From Alkalimonas sp. (GTDB lineage: Bacteria; Pseudomonadota; Gammaproteobacteria; Enterobacterales; Alteromonadaceae): a stretch of DNA of 64,000 nucleotides. The DNA is taken from NCBI RefSeq assembly GCF_020831925.1, contig NZ_JAFIFQ010000001.1, forward strand, positions 62,001 to 126,000. Direction: 5' to 3'. The notes beneath the pieces were generated by a model. The model ran no database searches. It saw only the letters and a program-made list of their open reading frames with translations, and was not told the origin of the DNA. Both the position numbers and the translations under genes were made by a program. Positions 55,739-64,000 of the stretch are shown one piece after another; positions within the stretch are counted from its first letter, which is position 1, and every line of letters begins with the position of its first letter.

Positions 55739-57304
55739 ATGACTGATAAGCGCTCTTTTCGTCGACGTGATTTTGTGAAGCTGTTGGGGCTGGTTGCCGC
55801 AGCGGCTGCCTTGCCTTATGTCGCCAGCACAACGCGTCGGCCGGTATTCTGGGGGAACCCTTTTCAGTTGGGTGTGGCCAGTGGCTCACCCGATGCCACT
55901 GGCTTTGTGCTCTGGACCCGCTTGCTAAGTGAGCAGCTGACGGATCAGGATGTAGTGGTGGAGTGGGAGTTGTTCGATGCAGCGCAGCCCGACCAAGTTG
56001 TGCGCCAGGGGCAGGCGGTGGCATTGGCTGCGCTGGCGCATTCCGTTCATGTCGAGCTGGATGGGCTAAAAGCGAACCATTGGTACCATTATCGCTTTCG
56101 GGTGGCGGGCTATCAGAGCCCGTTGGGCCGGGCGAGAACCTTGCCTGCTGTTGGCGAGGCTGTAAGCTCCATTCGGCTGGCTTATGCTTCTTGTCAGCGC
56201 TATGAGGATGGTTATTTCACTGCTTATCGTCATATGCGTGAGCAACAACCTGATCTGGTTTGCTTTGTCGGGGACTATATTTATGAATACCGCAGCCGTG
56301 CCGGTGCACCAAGGCCACATTCCCTCAGACGTATTCGTAACCTTAATGATTATCGTGCCCGCTATGCGCTTTACAAGTCGGATCCGGATTTACAAGCGAT
56401 GCATGCCGCTTGCCCCTGGTTGATTACCTGGGATGATCATGAGGTCGAGAACAACTATTTTGGCCAGCAGTCCACTGAGGGGCGTGGCGATATTTCTAAG
56501 TTGCGTGCTGCCGCTTATCAGGCCTTCTACGAGCATATGCCACTGCGCTCCAGCAGCCTGATTGCCGGTATTGAAGGCTTATTAAAGCATGGTAGCTTGC
56601 AGCTGTATCAAGCGCTGGATATCGGCAAGCTGGCCCGACTGTACTTGATTGATAATCGCCAGTACCGGGCTGCTCCTTACTGTGGTGAGTCGCCATCGGA
56701 CGGCGTGGCCGCTGTTTGTGCCGATGCCAAATCGTACCGAACCATGCTTGGTGAGGTGCAGGAGCAGTGGCTGGAGCAAGCGATGTTGTCAACGCAAGCA
56801 AAACAGGCCAGCTGGCATGTTGTGGTGCAGCAAACCCGTTTTACGCCGGCCAATTACCATGTAGGGGCTTTGCGGAATATGAGCCGGGATAGTTGGGACG
56901 GTTATCCAGAAGCCAGAGCCAGGCTGTTGCACCTGTTTCAGCAAAGTGATCATGAGAACCTGGTGGTGCTGGGCGGAGATATTCATCAGAATTGGGTCGC
57001 CAAAGTGCACGCGGATCCATACAACAAGGAATCCAAAGTGCTTGGTACTGAGTTTACCGGCACCAGCATCAGCTCGCAAAGCCGTGCTACTGAAGCGGGC
57101 ATGCGGCGGCACTTGAGCCGTAATCCACACCTGTTGTATGCCAATGCCGAGTATCGCGGCTATGGCCTGGTTGAGATTCAGCAGAACAAAACCGAGGTGA
57201 CCCTCTTTGCGGTTGAGGAGATTGCAAATCCTGAATCCGCGGTATCCGTGTTGGCCCGTTTTGCGGTGCCAGCTGGCAAACCAGCAGCTTTACAGCAGCT
57301 TTAA
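55739..57304 (+). CDS. phoD: PhoD-type alkaline phosphatase/phosphodiesterase, Tat-exported
   Basis: A 521-residue periplasmic metallophosphatase. It begins with a twin-arginine signal (RRRDFVKLLGL) and an Ala-rich segment. The PhoD domain has CFVGDYIYEY (about 176-185), TWDDHEVENNY and VVLGGDIHQNW, the Fe/Ca-binding residues of PhoD. In Bacillus, PhoD removes phosphate from teichoic acid; here it could act on phosphodiester-linked capsule or phosphate esters (inference). It is separated by about 100 bases from gpsA. Confidence 0.92.
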   Translation: MTDKRSFRRRDFVKLLGLVAAAAALPYVASTTRRPVFWGNPFQLGVASGSPDATGFVLWTRLLSEQLTDQDVVVEWELFDAAQPDQVVRQGQAVALAALAHSVHVELDGLKANHWYHYRFRVAGYQSPLGRARTLPAVGEAVSSIRLAYASCQRYEDGYFTAYRHMREQQPDLVCFVGDYIYEYRSRAGAPRPHSLRRIRNLNDYRARYALYKSDPDLQAMHAACPWLITWDDHEVENNYFGQQSTEGRGDISKLRAAAYQAFYEHMPLRSSSLIAGIEGLLKHGSLQLYQALDIGKLARLYLIDNRQYRAAPYCGESPSDGVAAVCADAKSYRTMLGEVQEQWLEQAMLSTQAKQASWHVVVQQTRFTPANYHVGALRNMSRDSWDGYPEARARLLHLFQQSDHENLVVLGGDIHQNWVAKVHADPYNKESKVLGTEFTGTSISSQSRATEAGMRRHLSRNPHLLYANAEYRGYGLVEIQQNKTEVTLFAVEEIANPESAVSVLARFAVPAGKPAALQQL

Positions 57305-57345
57305 AGTTGCTTTGCTGAGAAAGTAAGCAGTGGTGCATGCCAGGC

Positions 57346-57374
57346 TGCGCATCCTGGAAAAACTTTGTTATGAT
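57346..57374 (+). promoter_or_regulatory. Possible gpsA promoter
   Basis: -10 TATGAT (57369-57374) with a weak -35 TGCGCA (57346-57351) at 17 bases. A short inverted repeat, CCAGG/CCTGG, surrounds the -35 position. Confidence 0.3.
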
Positions 57375-57405
57375 GGTTGTTAAAACGCAGAATGCAGAGA
57401 AAGCG

Positions 57406-58419
57406 ATGAGCAAACACATAGCAGTTTTAGGTGGTGGTAGTTTTGGCACTGTGATTGCGAACATTATGGCCGCAAATGGTCATTCGGTTCGCTTGTGGTT
57501 GCGCGATCAGCAGCGGGCCGATGCGATTAATCAGCACAAAGAGAATGCGCGCTATTTACCAGGCTATGCTTTGTCAGAAAACCTGACAGCGGGTACCGAT
57601 TTGCAGTGGGCCGTGCAGGATGCCGAGGCAGTCTTTGTTTCCATTCCAAGTAGTAACTTCCGTCAGGTTGCCGAGCAAGCCAGTGCTTTTGTGGTGCCTG
57701 AGCAGTTGCTTATCAGCACCACCAAAGGCGTAGAAGCCAGTACTTTTGCTCTGATGAGCGATATTTTAACCGAACTATTTCCGCACAATCCGATTGGTGT
57801 ACTCAGCGGCCCTAATTTGGCCAAAGAAATTGCGGCTGGCCACATCACGGCTTCAGTCATTGCTAGCAAGAGTGACGCCTTGTGTCAGCGGGTGCAACAA
57901 ATTTTATGCAGCAAAACCTTTCGGGCTTATGCCAGTGATGATGTCTTTGGTGTCGAACTGGGTGGCACCTTGAAAAACATTTATGCCATCGCCTCCGGTT
58001 TAAGTGCGGCCCTTGGCGTGGGGGAAAACACCCGCAGCATGCTGATTACCCGTAGTTTGGCCGAGATGAGTCGCTTTGCGGTGGCGGAAGGGGCTAACCC
58101 TATGACCTTTTTAGGGCTGTCGGGTATTGGGGACTTGATTGTGACCTGTTCTTCTCCGCTTAGCCGCAATTACCGGGTGGGTTATGCACTTGGGCAAGGC
58201 AAAAGCCTGGCTAGCGCCATCGAGGAGCTTGGTGAAGTGGCTGAAGGGGTCAATACCTTGAAGCAAGTGCGGCAGCAAGCGATTGAAAAAGATATTTATA
58301 TGCCGCTGGTTATGGGGTTGTATGAGGTGGTGTTTAATCAGGCGCCTGTCCGGGAAGTCATTGCAGGTATGATGAGCAATCAGCCGAATGTGGATGTTGA
58401 GTTCAGTGCTGCGCATTGA
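57406..58419 (+). CDS. gpsA: NAD(P)-dependent glycerol-3-phosphate dehydrogenase
   Basis: Makes glycerol-3-phosphate from dihydroxyacetone phosphate. It has 337 residues from the ATG at 57406 (MSKHIAVLGGGSFGT), preceded by AGAGAAAG. The NAD motif is GGGSFGTVIA; the catalytic Lys lies in GGTLKNIYAIASG, and the substrate region is GLSGIGDL. The frame is open further upstream but without a ribosome site. In this setting the product is a direct precursor for the CDP-glycerol made by the TagD-like enzyme. The licD-like gene follows 27 bases on. Confidence 0.95.
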   Translation: MSKHIAVLGGGSFGTVIANIMAANGHSVRLWLRDQQRADAINQHKENARYLPGYALSENLTAGTDLQWAVQDAEAVFVSIPSSNFRQVAEQASAFVVPEQLLISTTKGVEASTFALMSDILTELFPHNPIGVLSGPNLAKEIAAGHITASVIASKSDALCQRVQQILCSKTFRAYASDDVFGVELGGTLKNIYAIASGLSAALGVGENTRSMLITRSLAEMSRFAVAEGANPMTFLGLSGIGDLIVTCSSPLSRNYRVGYALGQGKSLASAIEELGEVAEGVNTLKQVRQQAIEKDIYMPLVMGLYEVVFNQAPVREVIAGMMSNQPNVDVEFSAAH

Positions 58420-58446
58420 CGCTGGCTTGAAGACATGGATTAGTTG

Positions 58447-59970
58447 ATGACAGTGACGAAAGAAGTACTGGCCAAAATCAAAGCCAGTCATTTGCTTGAG
58501 CCTGAGTGGTATGGGCAACAAGCAGAACAAAGGTTTGCTGATTTTGCTGCTGCCTGGCAGCATTATGCAGAGCACGGCTGGCAGAAACAGTTGGATCCAA
58601 GTCGTTATTTTTCAACCGTTTGGTACCTGCTGCAGTATCCGGATGTGAGTTCTGCCGGGCTTAACCCGCTGTTGCATTATGTGCAGTTTGGCATCCATGA
58701 AGGGCGTAAACCCAGGCCAGATCTGCAGCATGCTGGTTTGGACGCCAGTGATCAGGCTTTTGAGCAAGGTGATCATGCAGCGGCTGAGTCTTTATTGCAG
58801 GAAGTGCCTCAGCAGGATGCTGAATTACAAGTTGCCTGCCAGTTTCGTCAGGCTCGCTTGCTGTTTTATCGTGGTGATTATGATAGCTGCATGCGCTTAT
58901 GCCAGCACTTACTGGCAGACATCAGCCGCTATGCTTGCCCTGAGTGGACCACCGAGCTGTGCCGTTATCAGTTGTTTTGCCTGCTAGAGCAGGGAGATTA
59001 CGTCGGTGCTCGCCAGACGGTGTTGCAGCACTTTGATCAGCTGCAGCATTGGTCTGCGGGGGTAGAGCTTTATCGCTTTGCCATTGACGATAAAAACGCC
59101 TTGGCAGGCTACTGGCTGCTACTTCAGCCCTTTGTTAAGAAGGGCGATAAACAGGCCGCTCAGGCACTGTTCCTGTATGCTATTGCTGCCCGTGAAATCA
59201 AGGCTTACCCTGAAGCCTTGCAGGCTTTAACTCAGCGCTATCAGCTGATGCTGACCAAGCCGGAGCGGTTTAAAAAAGCGGAGAATATCGAGGATCCGAC
59301 CGATTGGCAGCAAAAAGCACAGCTAGCCTTGTCGTGTTTGCAGCAGGATTTTCACCGTTTGGGACAGCAGTTCTTTCTTATTAGCGGCACTTTATTGGGG
59401 TGTATCCGTGAAGGCGGCATTTTGGCACACGATAAAGACATCGATGTTGGCGTGATGGAGGATGTGCCCTTGGCTAGCCTGGCAAAGGGGTTGCGGCAAA
59501 GCGGCCGTTTTTTAGTGCAGCACAGTGCGCATGATAAAGTGTTGCAGGTACGCCATGCCAACGGTGTTCTGATTGATATTTTTACCCATTGGCTGCAGGA
59601 CGGTGTGCTGCATCACAGTGGTCAGAAAACCGGCTGGACCAATACCCCTTTTCGTCTGACAGAAACCGGGTTTCTTGGTGGCCGCTATGCCATTCCGGCT
59701 GATCCAGAGCGGTACCTGGAAGAAAACTACGGCGACTGGCGTACTCCAAAAAAAGACTACGATACCTTCAGCGATACGCCCAATATGTATGTCACCAACC
59801 TGGATGAGTTGCACTGTTATTATCTGCGCATGTTGCCGGAGTATTTTGTTGCGGGCAAAAGTGTTCAATACCGTAACTTGTTTACGGCCTTTAAACAGCG
59901 CTTTCCGGTGAGCTGGCGTATGCGCATCCGGCATTGGCTTAGCCTGCGCCAACTCCGAGAGCAATGCTGA
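58447..59970 (+). CDS. LicD-like phosphotransferase with N-terminal WYL..PDV repeat
   Basis: A 507-residue protein. Residues about 17-54 are a faded copy and 55-89 a clear copy of the repeat (YLLQYPDVSSAGLNPLLHY...EGRKP). A helical, TPR-like middle follows (about 95-285). The C-terminal LicD-like nucleotidyl/phosphotransferase domain (about 290-490) has LISGTLLGCIREGGILAHDKDIDVGVM with the D-x-D pair, then LIDIFTHW and the YLEENYGDWRTP ending typical of LicD proteins. Such enzymes transfer phosphorylcholine or other phospho-groups to glycans. I chose the ATG at 58447; a TTG precedes it directly. Its stop overlaps the next start. Confidence 0.8.
   Translation: MTVTKEVLAKIKASHLLEPEWYGQQAEQRFADFAAAWQHYAEHGWQKQLDPSRYFSTVWYLLQYPDVSSAGLNPLLHYVQFGIHEGRKPRPDLQHAGLDASDQAFEQGDHAAAESLLQEVPQQDAELQVACQFRQARLLFYRGDYDSCMRLCQHLLADISRYACPEWTTELCRYQLFCLLEQGDYVGARQTVLQHFDQLQHWSAGVELYRFAIDDKNALAGYWLLLQPFVKKGDKQAAQALFLYAIAAREIKAYPEALQALTQRYQLMLTKPERFKKAENIEDPTDWQQKAQLALSCLQQDFHRLGQQFFLISGTLLGCIREGGILAHDKDIDVGVMEDVPLASLAKGLRQSGRFLVQHSAHDKVLQVRHANGVLIDIFTHWLQDGVLHHSGQKTGWTNTPFRLTETGFLGGRYAIPADPERYLEENYGDWRTPKKDYDTFSDTPNMYVTNLDELHCYYLRMLPEYFVAGKSVQYRNLFTAFKQRFPVSWRMRIRHWLSLRQLREQC
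58609..58713 (+). repeat. WYL..PDV protein repeat in the LicD-like gene
   Basis: One 35-residue copy, with YPDVSSAGLNPLLHY and EGRKP, matching the units at 23714-23935, 59994-60098 and 61443-61547. Confidence 0.85.
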
Positions 59971-62831
59971 TGTCGGAACAGATGCGGGCCTTGTTTGACG
60001 CCGATTGGTACCTTAAAGCCAATCCTGATGTTGCGGCTGCCGGCATGGATCCCTGGCAGCATTTTTGTCGTTTTGGTCAAAACGAAGGGCGTTTGCCCTG
60101 CGATTTAAAAGCGGCTGAGCTGGAGCAGCAGCTTTGGTTTCAAACCCGTGACGATGCAGAGTTTGAATTGCAGCAGTTGTTGCAAACAGGCAGTACCAAG
60201 GAGCAAGCCTTTGCGGCCTGGGTATTGGCGCGTTGGCATGGCAGCAATCAGCGCTGGCCGCAGGTAGTGGAGGTGCTGCTGCTTTGGCTTAAAAACCCGT
60301 GGCGTCAGGTTCTGCCTGGCCATCATGGCTGCTGGCTGCTGCTGGTGCGGGCTTTGCAGCAGGTCGATAAGCTTGAACAGGCCAAAAAGTACATTGAACA
60401 GGCCATCCTGGAGTTGGGGGAATTGCCTGATTTATTACTGGCCCGGGCGTCATTGTTATGCGGTGCGGCCAAGTTGCAGGATCTCAACCGGGTGTTTCAG
60501 CAAGCGGGTTTGGCAGTGCTGCAGCCAGCGCAGACTGTGCAGCTGGATCAGCTAAGCACAGAGCCGGTAGCTGCGAAAAAACGCAGCGGTTGGCGCAGTT
60601 ATCTGCCAACTCAAATGCCTTTGGTGTCGGTGATTATCCCCTGTTTTAATGCGGCACAAACGATAGCAACGGCGCTGCGTAGTTTGCAGGCACAAAGTTG
60701 GCAAGCGCTTGAAATTCTGGTTGTCGACGATGCTTCCAGCGATGAGTCTGCTGCCGTGGTTGAGCAGTTTGCGGCCAGTGATAGCCGTATTCGATTGCTG
60801 CGCCAGCCGGAAAATCAGGGGGCTTATGCCGCCCGCAATGCAGGCCTGGCAAAGGCGCGCGGACGTTTTATCACCACGCATGACAGCGACGACTGGTCGC
60901 ATCCACAAAAAATTGAGCATCAGGTGCGGGCACTTGAAGCCAACCCGAAAGCCATGGCGTCTTTATCGCACTGGGTACGTACCTTGCCGGAGCTGGTGTT
61001 TGAACGCTGGCGCCCTGAGCCGGGTTGGATCTACCGCAATACCTCATCGTTACTGTTTCGACGTCGGGTATTCAAAACTATCGGCTTTTGGGATCGGGTG
61101 TCGGTGAATGCCGACACCGAGTACCTGGAACGCATCCAGGCGGCGTTTGGTTCGCGCGCACTTGTCGATGTATTGCCGGGTATCCCTTTGTCGTTTGGCC
61201 GCAGCGATGCTACTTCTTTAACGCAGCAAAGCGCTACCCACTTACGCACCCAATTTGTTGGCTTGCGCCAGCGTTATCTGGCGGCCGCGAGGCAATGGCA
61301 TCAGGCTGTAGCACAGCCTAAGCAGTTGTATCTGCCCCAGTTGCCCCAGCAAAGGCCTTTTGTGGTGCCAGCCCGAATGTGTCGGGGCACAGCTCAGCAG
61401 CAAGAGCACCGTAAGTTGTTGTTGCTGCAACAAAGTGATTTGTTTGAACCTGACTGGTATTTATCGACTTACCGTGATGTTGCCAACGCGGGCATGGATC
61501 CGGCGCTGCATTATCTGCGCTATGGTGGCCAGGAGAATCGCGATCCAGGGCCAAATTTCAGCAGCAGTGGCTACCGATTGCAACAGAACATAACAGCCCA
61601 CGCCAACCCACTGCTCCATTATTTGGAAAGCCTGGAAGATGCAGACGACCAGCAGGATTATGGTTGTGTGCAGTTGACAGGGGCCTGTGCCATCTGGCCC
61701 GAGCGTCCCTGGTTGTTGGTGGTTGCGCATGCAGCCGGCCCGGATCTGTACGGTGCTGAGCGCAGCTTGCTGGATGTGTTAAAGGCGCTACAAGCGTTAC
61801 AATTGAATGTGTTGGTTACGCTGCCTGGTGCTCGCTCTGACAGTTACCTTTCGCAACTGCAGGCTCTGGCTCAGCAACTGGTGCTGTTGCCTTATCGTTG
61901 GTGGTATCAGGGGCGGCAGCCTTGTGAGCAAACCATTTTACGCTTTAAAACCCTGATGCAAGCGTACCGGCCTGTCCTGTGTTATTGCAATACTCTGGTG
62001 CTGTATGAGCCTTTGCATGCGGCACGTCAGTTGCTGATCCCTGGCATTGTGCATGTGCGGGAGCTGCCTGCAGCTGATGAAGCATTGTGCGCCGAACTTG
62101 GTGCCGAGGCTTGCCAAATCCGTAGCCATTTGTTGGCTTTGGCGGATGGGTTTATTGCCAACTCCAGGGCTACAGCAGACTATTTGGAGGCTCCTGAGCG
62201 AACAACGGTAATGAACAATGTGGTGGACGTAGATCGCTTTGCACGGCTGCCGAAACGAGCCGGGGATCTCCCGCTTCGATTGGGTATGATCAGTAGTAAT
62301 CTGCCAAAAAAAGGCCTGCAAGATTTTGTTCGGCTTAGTCAATTGCTGGCCGCACAGCAGCTACCGGTGGAGTGCTGGTTGATTGGGCCGGATAACGACC
62401 ATACTGTGCAGCTAAAAGCAGAGCAAACTGCTGGCCGTTTGCCTGCTTCGCTGCATTTTGCCGGTTACGCCAAGTCACCCGAGGAAGCCTTGGCACCACT
62501 GGATATTGTTGTCAACTTGTCGCATTTTCAAGAATCATTTGGCCGCACAGTGCTCGAAGCCATGGCGGCCGGACGCGTGGTGGTATGTTATCGCTGGGGC
62601 GCTTTACCCGAGCTGGTGCTACATGAGCAAACAGGTCTGCTGGCAGATTTTGCCGATATTGAGGCGGTTGCCGCGGCGATTGCACGCTTAGTGGAAAATG
62701 TACCGCTGCGCCAGCAGTTGATCACAACGGCTTTTCAGCAGGTGGTTGCTGATTATAGCGCAGCGGCACTGCAGCAAAAGTTGGCAAACTGGCTTGTTGA
62801 ACAGGGCATTACCCTACAGGAAAGACGATGA
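59970..62831 (+). CDS. GT2-GT4 glycosyltransferase fusion with two WYL..PDV repeats
   Basis: A 953-residue protein with two glycosyltransferases. Residues 9-43 are a WYL..PDV repeat and about 45-195 a helical, TPR-like part. A GT2 domain spans about 210-430 (PLVSVIIPCFNAAQ, ILVVDDASSD, DSDDW, with acceptor-side ED-like NADTEYLERI). A second repeat copy spans 492-526. A GT4 domain spans about 585-940 (GAERSLLDVL, NSRATADYLEAPE, GYAKSPEEALAPLDIVV, SFGRTVLEAMAAG). It has no signal or membrane segment. I chose the ATG at 59970, overlapping the previous stop (TGATG), as it has GAGAG at proper spacing; 59964 is too near. It likely adds two different sugars in a surface glycan. Confidence 0.85.
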   Translation: MSEQMRALFDADWYLKANPDVAAAGMDPWQHFCRFGQNEGRLPCDLKAAELEQQLWFQTRDDAEFELQQLLQTGSTKEQAFAAWVLARWHGSNQRWPQVVEVLLLWLKNPWRQVLPGHHGCWLLLVRALQQVDKLEQAKKYIEQAILELGELPDLLLARASLLCGAAKLQDLNRVFQQAGLAVLQPAQTVQLDQLSTEPVAAKKRSGWRSYLPTQMPLVSVIIPCFNAAQTIATALRSLQAQSWQALEILVVDDASSDESAAVVEQFAASDSRIRLLRQPENQGAYAARNAGLAKARGRFITTHDSDDWSHPQKIEHQVRALEANPKAMASLSHWVRTLPELVFERWRPEPGWIYRNTSSLLFRRRVFKTIGFWDRVSVNADTEYLERIQAAFGSRALVDVLPGIPLSFGRSDATSLTQQSATHLRTQFVGLRQRYLAAARQWHQAVAQPKQLYLPQLPQQRPFVVPARMCRGTAQQQEHRKLLLLQQSDLFEPDWYLSTYRDVANAGMDPALHYLRYGGQENRDPGPNFSSSGYRLQQNITAHANPLLHYLESLEDADDQQDYGCVQLTGACAIWPERPWLLVVAHAAGPDLYGAERSLLDVLKALQALQLNVLVTLPGARSDSYLSQLQALAQQLVLLPYRWWYQGRQPCEQTILRFKTLMQAYRPVLCYCNTLVLYEPLHAARQLLIPGIVHVRELPAADEALCAELGAEACQIRSHLLALADGFIANSRATADYLEAPERTTVMNNVVDVDRFARLPKRAGDLPLRLGMISSNLPKKGLQDFVRLSQLLAAQQLPVECWLIGPDNDHTVQLKAEQTAGRLPASLHFAGYAKSPEEALAPLDIVVNLSHFQESFGRTVLEAMAAGRVVVCYRWGALPELVLHEQTGLLADFADIEAVAAAIARLVENVPLRQQLITTAFQQVVADYSAAALQQKLANWLVEQGITLQERR
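59994..60098 (+). repeat. WYL..PDV protein repeat, first copy in the GT2-GT4 gene
   Basis: One 35-residue unit, DWYLKANPDVAAAGMDPWQH then EGRLP. Confidence 0.85.
61443..61547 (+). repeat. WYL..PDV protein repeat, second copy in the GT2-GT4 gene
   Basis: One 35-residue unit, DWYLSTYRDVANAGMDPALH then ENRDP, placed between the GT2 and GT4 domains. Confidence 0.8.
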
Positions 62832-64000
62832 CGCACATGGCCGCAAAGATGCCGGCAGCGGCGACTTGGCAAGTACAGGCTGCCAGCTGGCAGCCTGAGA
62901 GTGGCACCTGGCTGGGGGATAGCGCAAGTCGTATTGAACTCATTGGCGGTCTGACCGGGCGTTGGTTGGCGCTGTCAGGTGGTATCCAGGTACTGGATGG
63001 CTCTGCTGAGTTGCATGTGTGTTTTCTGACTCCTGCAGGGGTGGTGCAACTGCCGGTCCCTACCAGCTTAAAAGGTACGTTGGCCGAAGTATTCTGTATT
63101 CCTGATGGTGCCAGCCAGGCTTGGCTGCAGCCTTTAAAACAGCCGGGGCGTTTTGTGCTGGACGGTTTGCAGTGGCAGCCAGTCAGTCGCTGGCAATACC
63201 AATGGCGTTTGTGGCGCCGCATCGCCTTGTTTTGCTGGCGGGCGTCAAGAGCGCAACGCCAGCAAGCCGGTATTGATTGGCCGTTGGTTTGCAGAGCGCC
63301 TGCCGAATGTTATCGGCGTATCGGCCAGTTACGTGCCTGTGCGCCCGAGATGGACTATCTGGAGTGGCAGCAGCGCTTTGAGAGCCTGACCGCCCGCCAG
63401 CGAAAAGCGGTGCAGCAGCGCTTACCTGCACTGCTTGCTAAACACCGACTGACGCTGGTGTTGCTGGAACAGGAAAGCACAACTGCAACCTGCTGGCAAC
63501 GCACTTTAGCCAGTATTGAGCTGAGTTTGGGCCTGAATGCGGCGGCTGTGTCCAAGTTACATTGTTTGGTACTCGCTACTGCATCAGAAGTGGATTTGCC
63601 TTGTCGGGTACCACGACAACAGTGCAGCCACGATCAGCTGCAACAGGGCCTGGCTGCATTGGAACCAAACCAGCCGGTGTTGATCATGCCTGCAGGGGTT
63701 GCTTTGGCACCGATGGCGCTTTGCTGGTGGCTGGAAGCTTTTGAAGCTTCTGCGGCCAGTTGGCTGTACAGCGACCATGATCTGTTGGATGACAGCGGTC
63801 AGCGCACAGCCCCGCAGTTTAAGCCAGACTGGAGCCTGGAGCTGGCGCGTAGCAGTCATTTCACCGGCGATACGTTGCTGGTAAAGGCCGGCGCTTTGTT
63901 GCAAAGCGGTTGGTTGGAAAGTGCAACGTTGAAAGACCAGGTACCGACTGTGCAGCAATTGGTGTTGCAACTGGCTGAATTGCCCGATACCTGTGTCCAG
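62828..64000 (+). CDS. GT2-like glycosyltransferase, N-terminal part (3' end outside the window)
   Basis: The ATG at 62828 overlaps the previous stop (ATGA) and has AGGAAAGA upstream; the frame stays open to the window end (391 codons). The first about 110 residues are a beta-rich domain without a name. From about residue 195 the sequence follows the pattern of large O-antigen/capsule GT2 proteins: LTLVLLEQES, then YSDHDLLDDSGQR and FKPDWSLELARSSHFTGD, matching the usual YSDeD...FKPdWs...y. The DHD replaces the common DED/DxD, a metal site worth noting. The remainder is cut off. Confidence 0.75.
   Translation, partial: MTHMAAKMPAAATWQVQAASWQPESGTWLGDSASRIELIGGLTGRWLALSGGIQVLDGSAELHVCFLTPAGVVQLPVPTSLKGTLAEVFCIPDGASQAWLQPLKQPGRFVLDGLQWQPVSRWQYQWRLWRRIALFCWRASRAQRQQAGIDWPLVCRAPAECYRRIGQLRACAPEMDYLEWQQRFESLTARQRKAVQQRLPALLAKHRLTLVLLEQESTTATCWQRTLASIELSLGLNAAAVSKLHCLVLATASEVDLPCRVPRQQCSHDQLQQGLAALEPNQPVLIMPAGVALAPMALCWWLEAFEASAASWLYSDHDLLDDSGQRTAPQFKPDWSLELARSSHFTGDTLLVKAGALLQSGWLESATLKDQVPTVQQLVLQLAELPDTCVQ

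Noticed and set aside
1-64000. tRNA, rRNA, CRISPR array, prophage, transposase or integron features
   Set aside because: I scanned for them and found no cloverleaf, repeat-spacer array, transposase or integrase motifs. The shared protein repeats are domain units, not mobile elements.

Overview
The window is a dense, almost gap-free stretch of a gammaproteobacterial chromosome. Base composition is close to balanced. It shows no tRNA, rRNA, insertion sequence, prophage or CRISPR array. The housekeeping gene set (asnB, natAB, bfd, aspartoacylase, a DUF3025 protein) together with ABC-dependent capsule genes fits the Alteromonadales/Chromatiales part of the class, for example a Rheinheimera/Alishewanella-like organism. 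That placement is inference from gene content, not a phylogeny.

Layout. (1) 1-9360: ordinary genes: the C-terminal end of an S9 peptidase, asnB, a DUF3025 protein, three small secreted proteins of unknown function, an ABC-2 exporter (natAB), bfd with a possible Fur site and a hairpin covering its ribosome binding site, an aspartoacylase and a small membrane protein. (2) 9630-33362: a capsule/surface glycan locus. It holds a lipoprotein, KpsD-, KpsM-, KpsT-, KpsE- and KpsC-like export and linker genes, a GT4 glycosyltransferase, dTDP-rhamnose genes (rfbBDAC), ugd and galU. These are followed by a TagD-like glycerol-phosphate cytidylyltransferase, a 1275-residue TagF-like/GT4 fusion, a 1687-residue fusion (discoidin-like x2, LicD-like, GDPD-like, tetratricopeptide-like, GT29-like) and a pyruvyltransferase-like protein. 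(3) 33402-45022: a type II secretion cluster (E-F-H-I-J-K-L-M-C-D) ending directly before a highly expressed-looking S-layer-type surface protein that has its own strong promoter, an inverted repeat over the -35 box and a terminator. The major pseudopilin gspG lies apart at 52578-52976 on the other strand. (4) 45164-50570: sulfotransferase, cysD, cysN, an SLC13 permease and cysC, which together take up sulfate and make and use PAPS. (5) 50704-57304: a zeta-like P-loop kinase with a 59-residue overlapping partner, an intact glycerophosphodiesterase, gspG, a methyltransferase/P-loop fusion, a beta-CASP nuclease and a Tat-exported PhoD. (6) 57406-64000: gpsA followed by a second glycosylation operon: a LicD-like protein, a GT2-GT4 fusion and a truncated GT2-like protein.

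How it fits together. GpsA makes glycerol-3-phosphate, the TagD-like enzyme activates it as CDP-glycerol, and the TagF-like fusion can polymerise or attach it. Rhamnose and glucuronate donors come from rfbABCD, galU and ugd, and KpsDMTE can export the product. The window therefore suggests a Gram-negative capsule with teichoic-acid-like phosphodiester linkages, possibly sulfated, beneath or anchoring an S-layer delivered by its own type II system. GDPD and PhoD proteins, which degrade teichoic acids in Bacillus, are encoded nearby. A roughly 36-residue WYL..PDV repeat module occurs in three of the glycosyltransferase-type proteins and ties the two glycan operons together.
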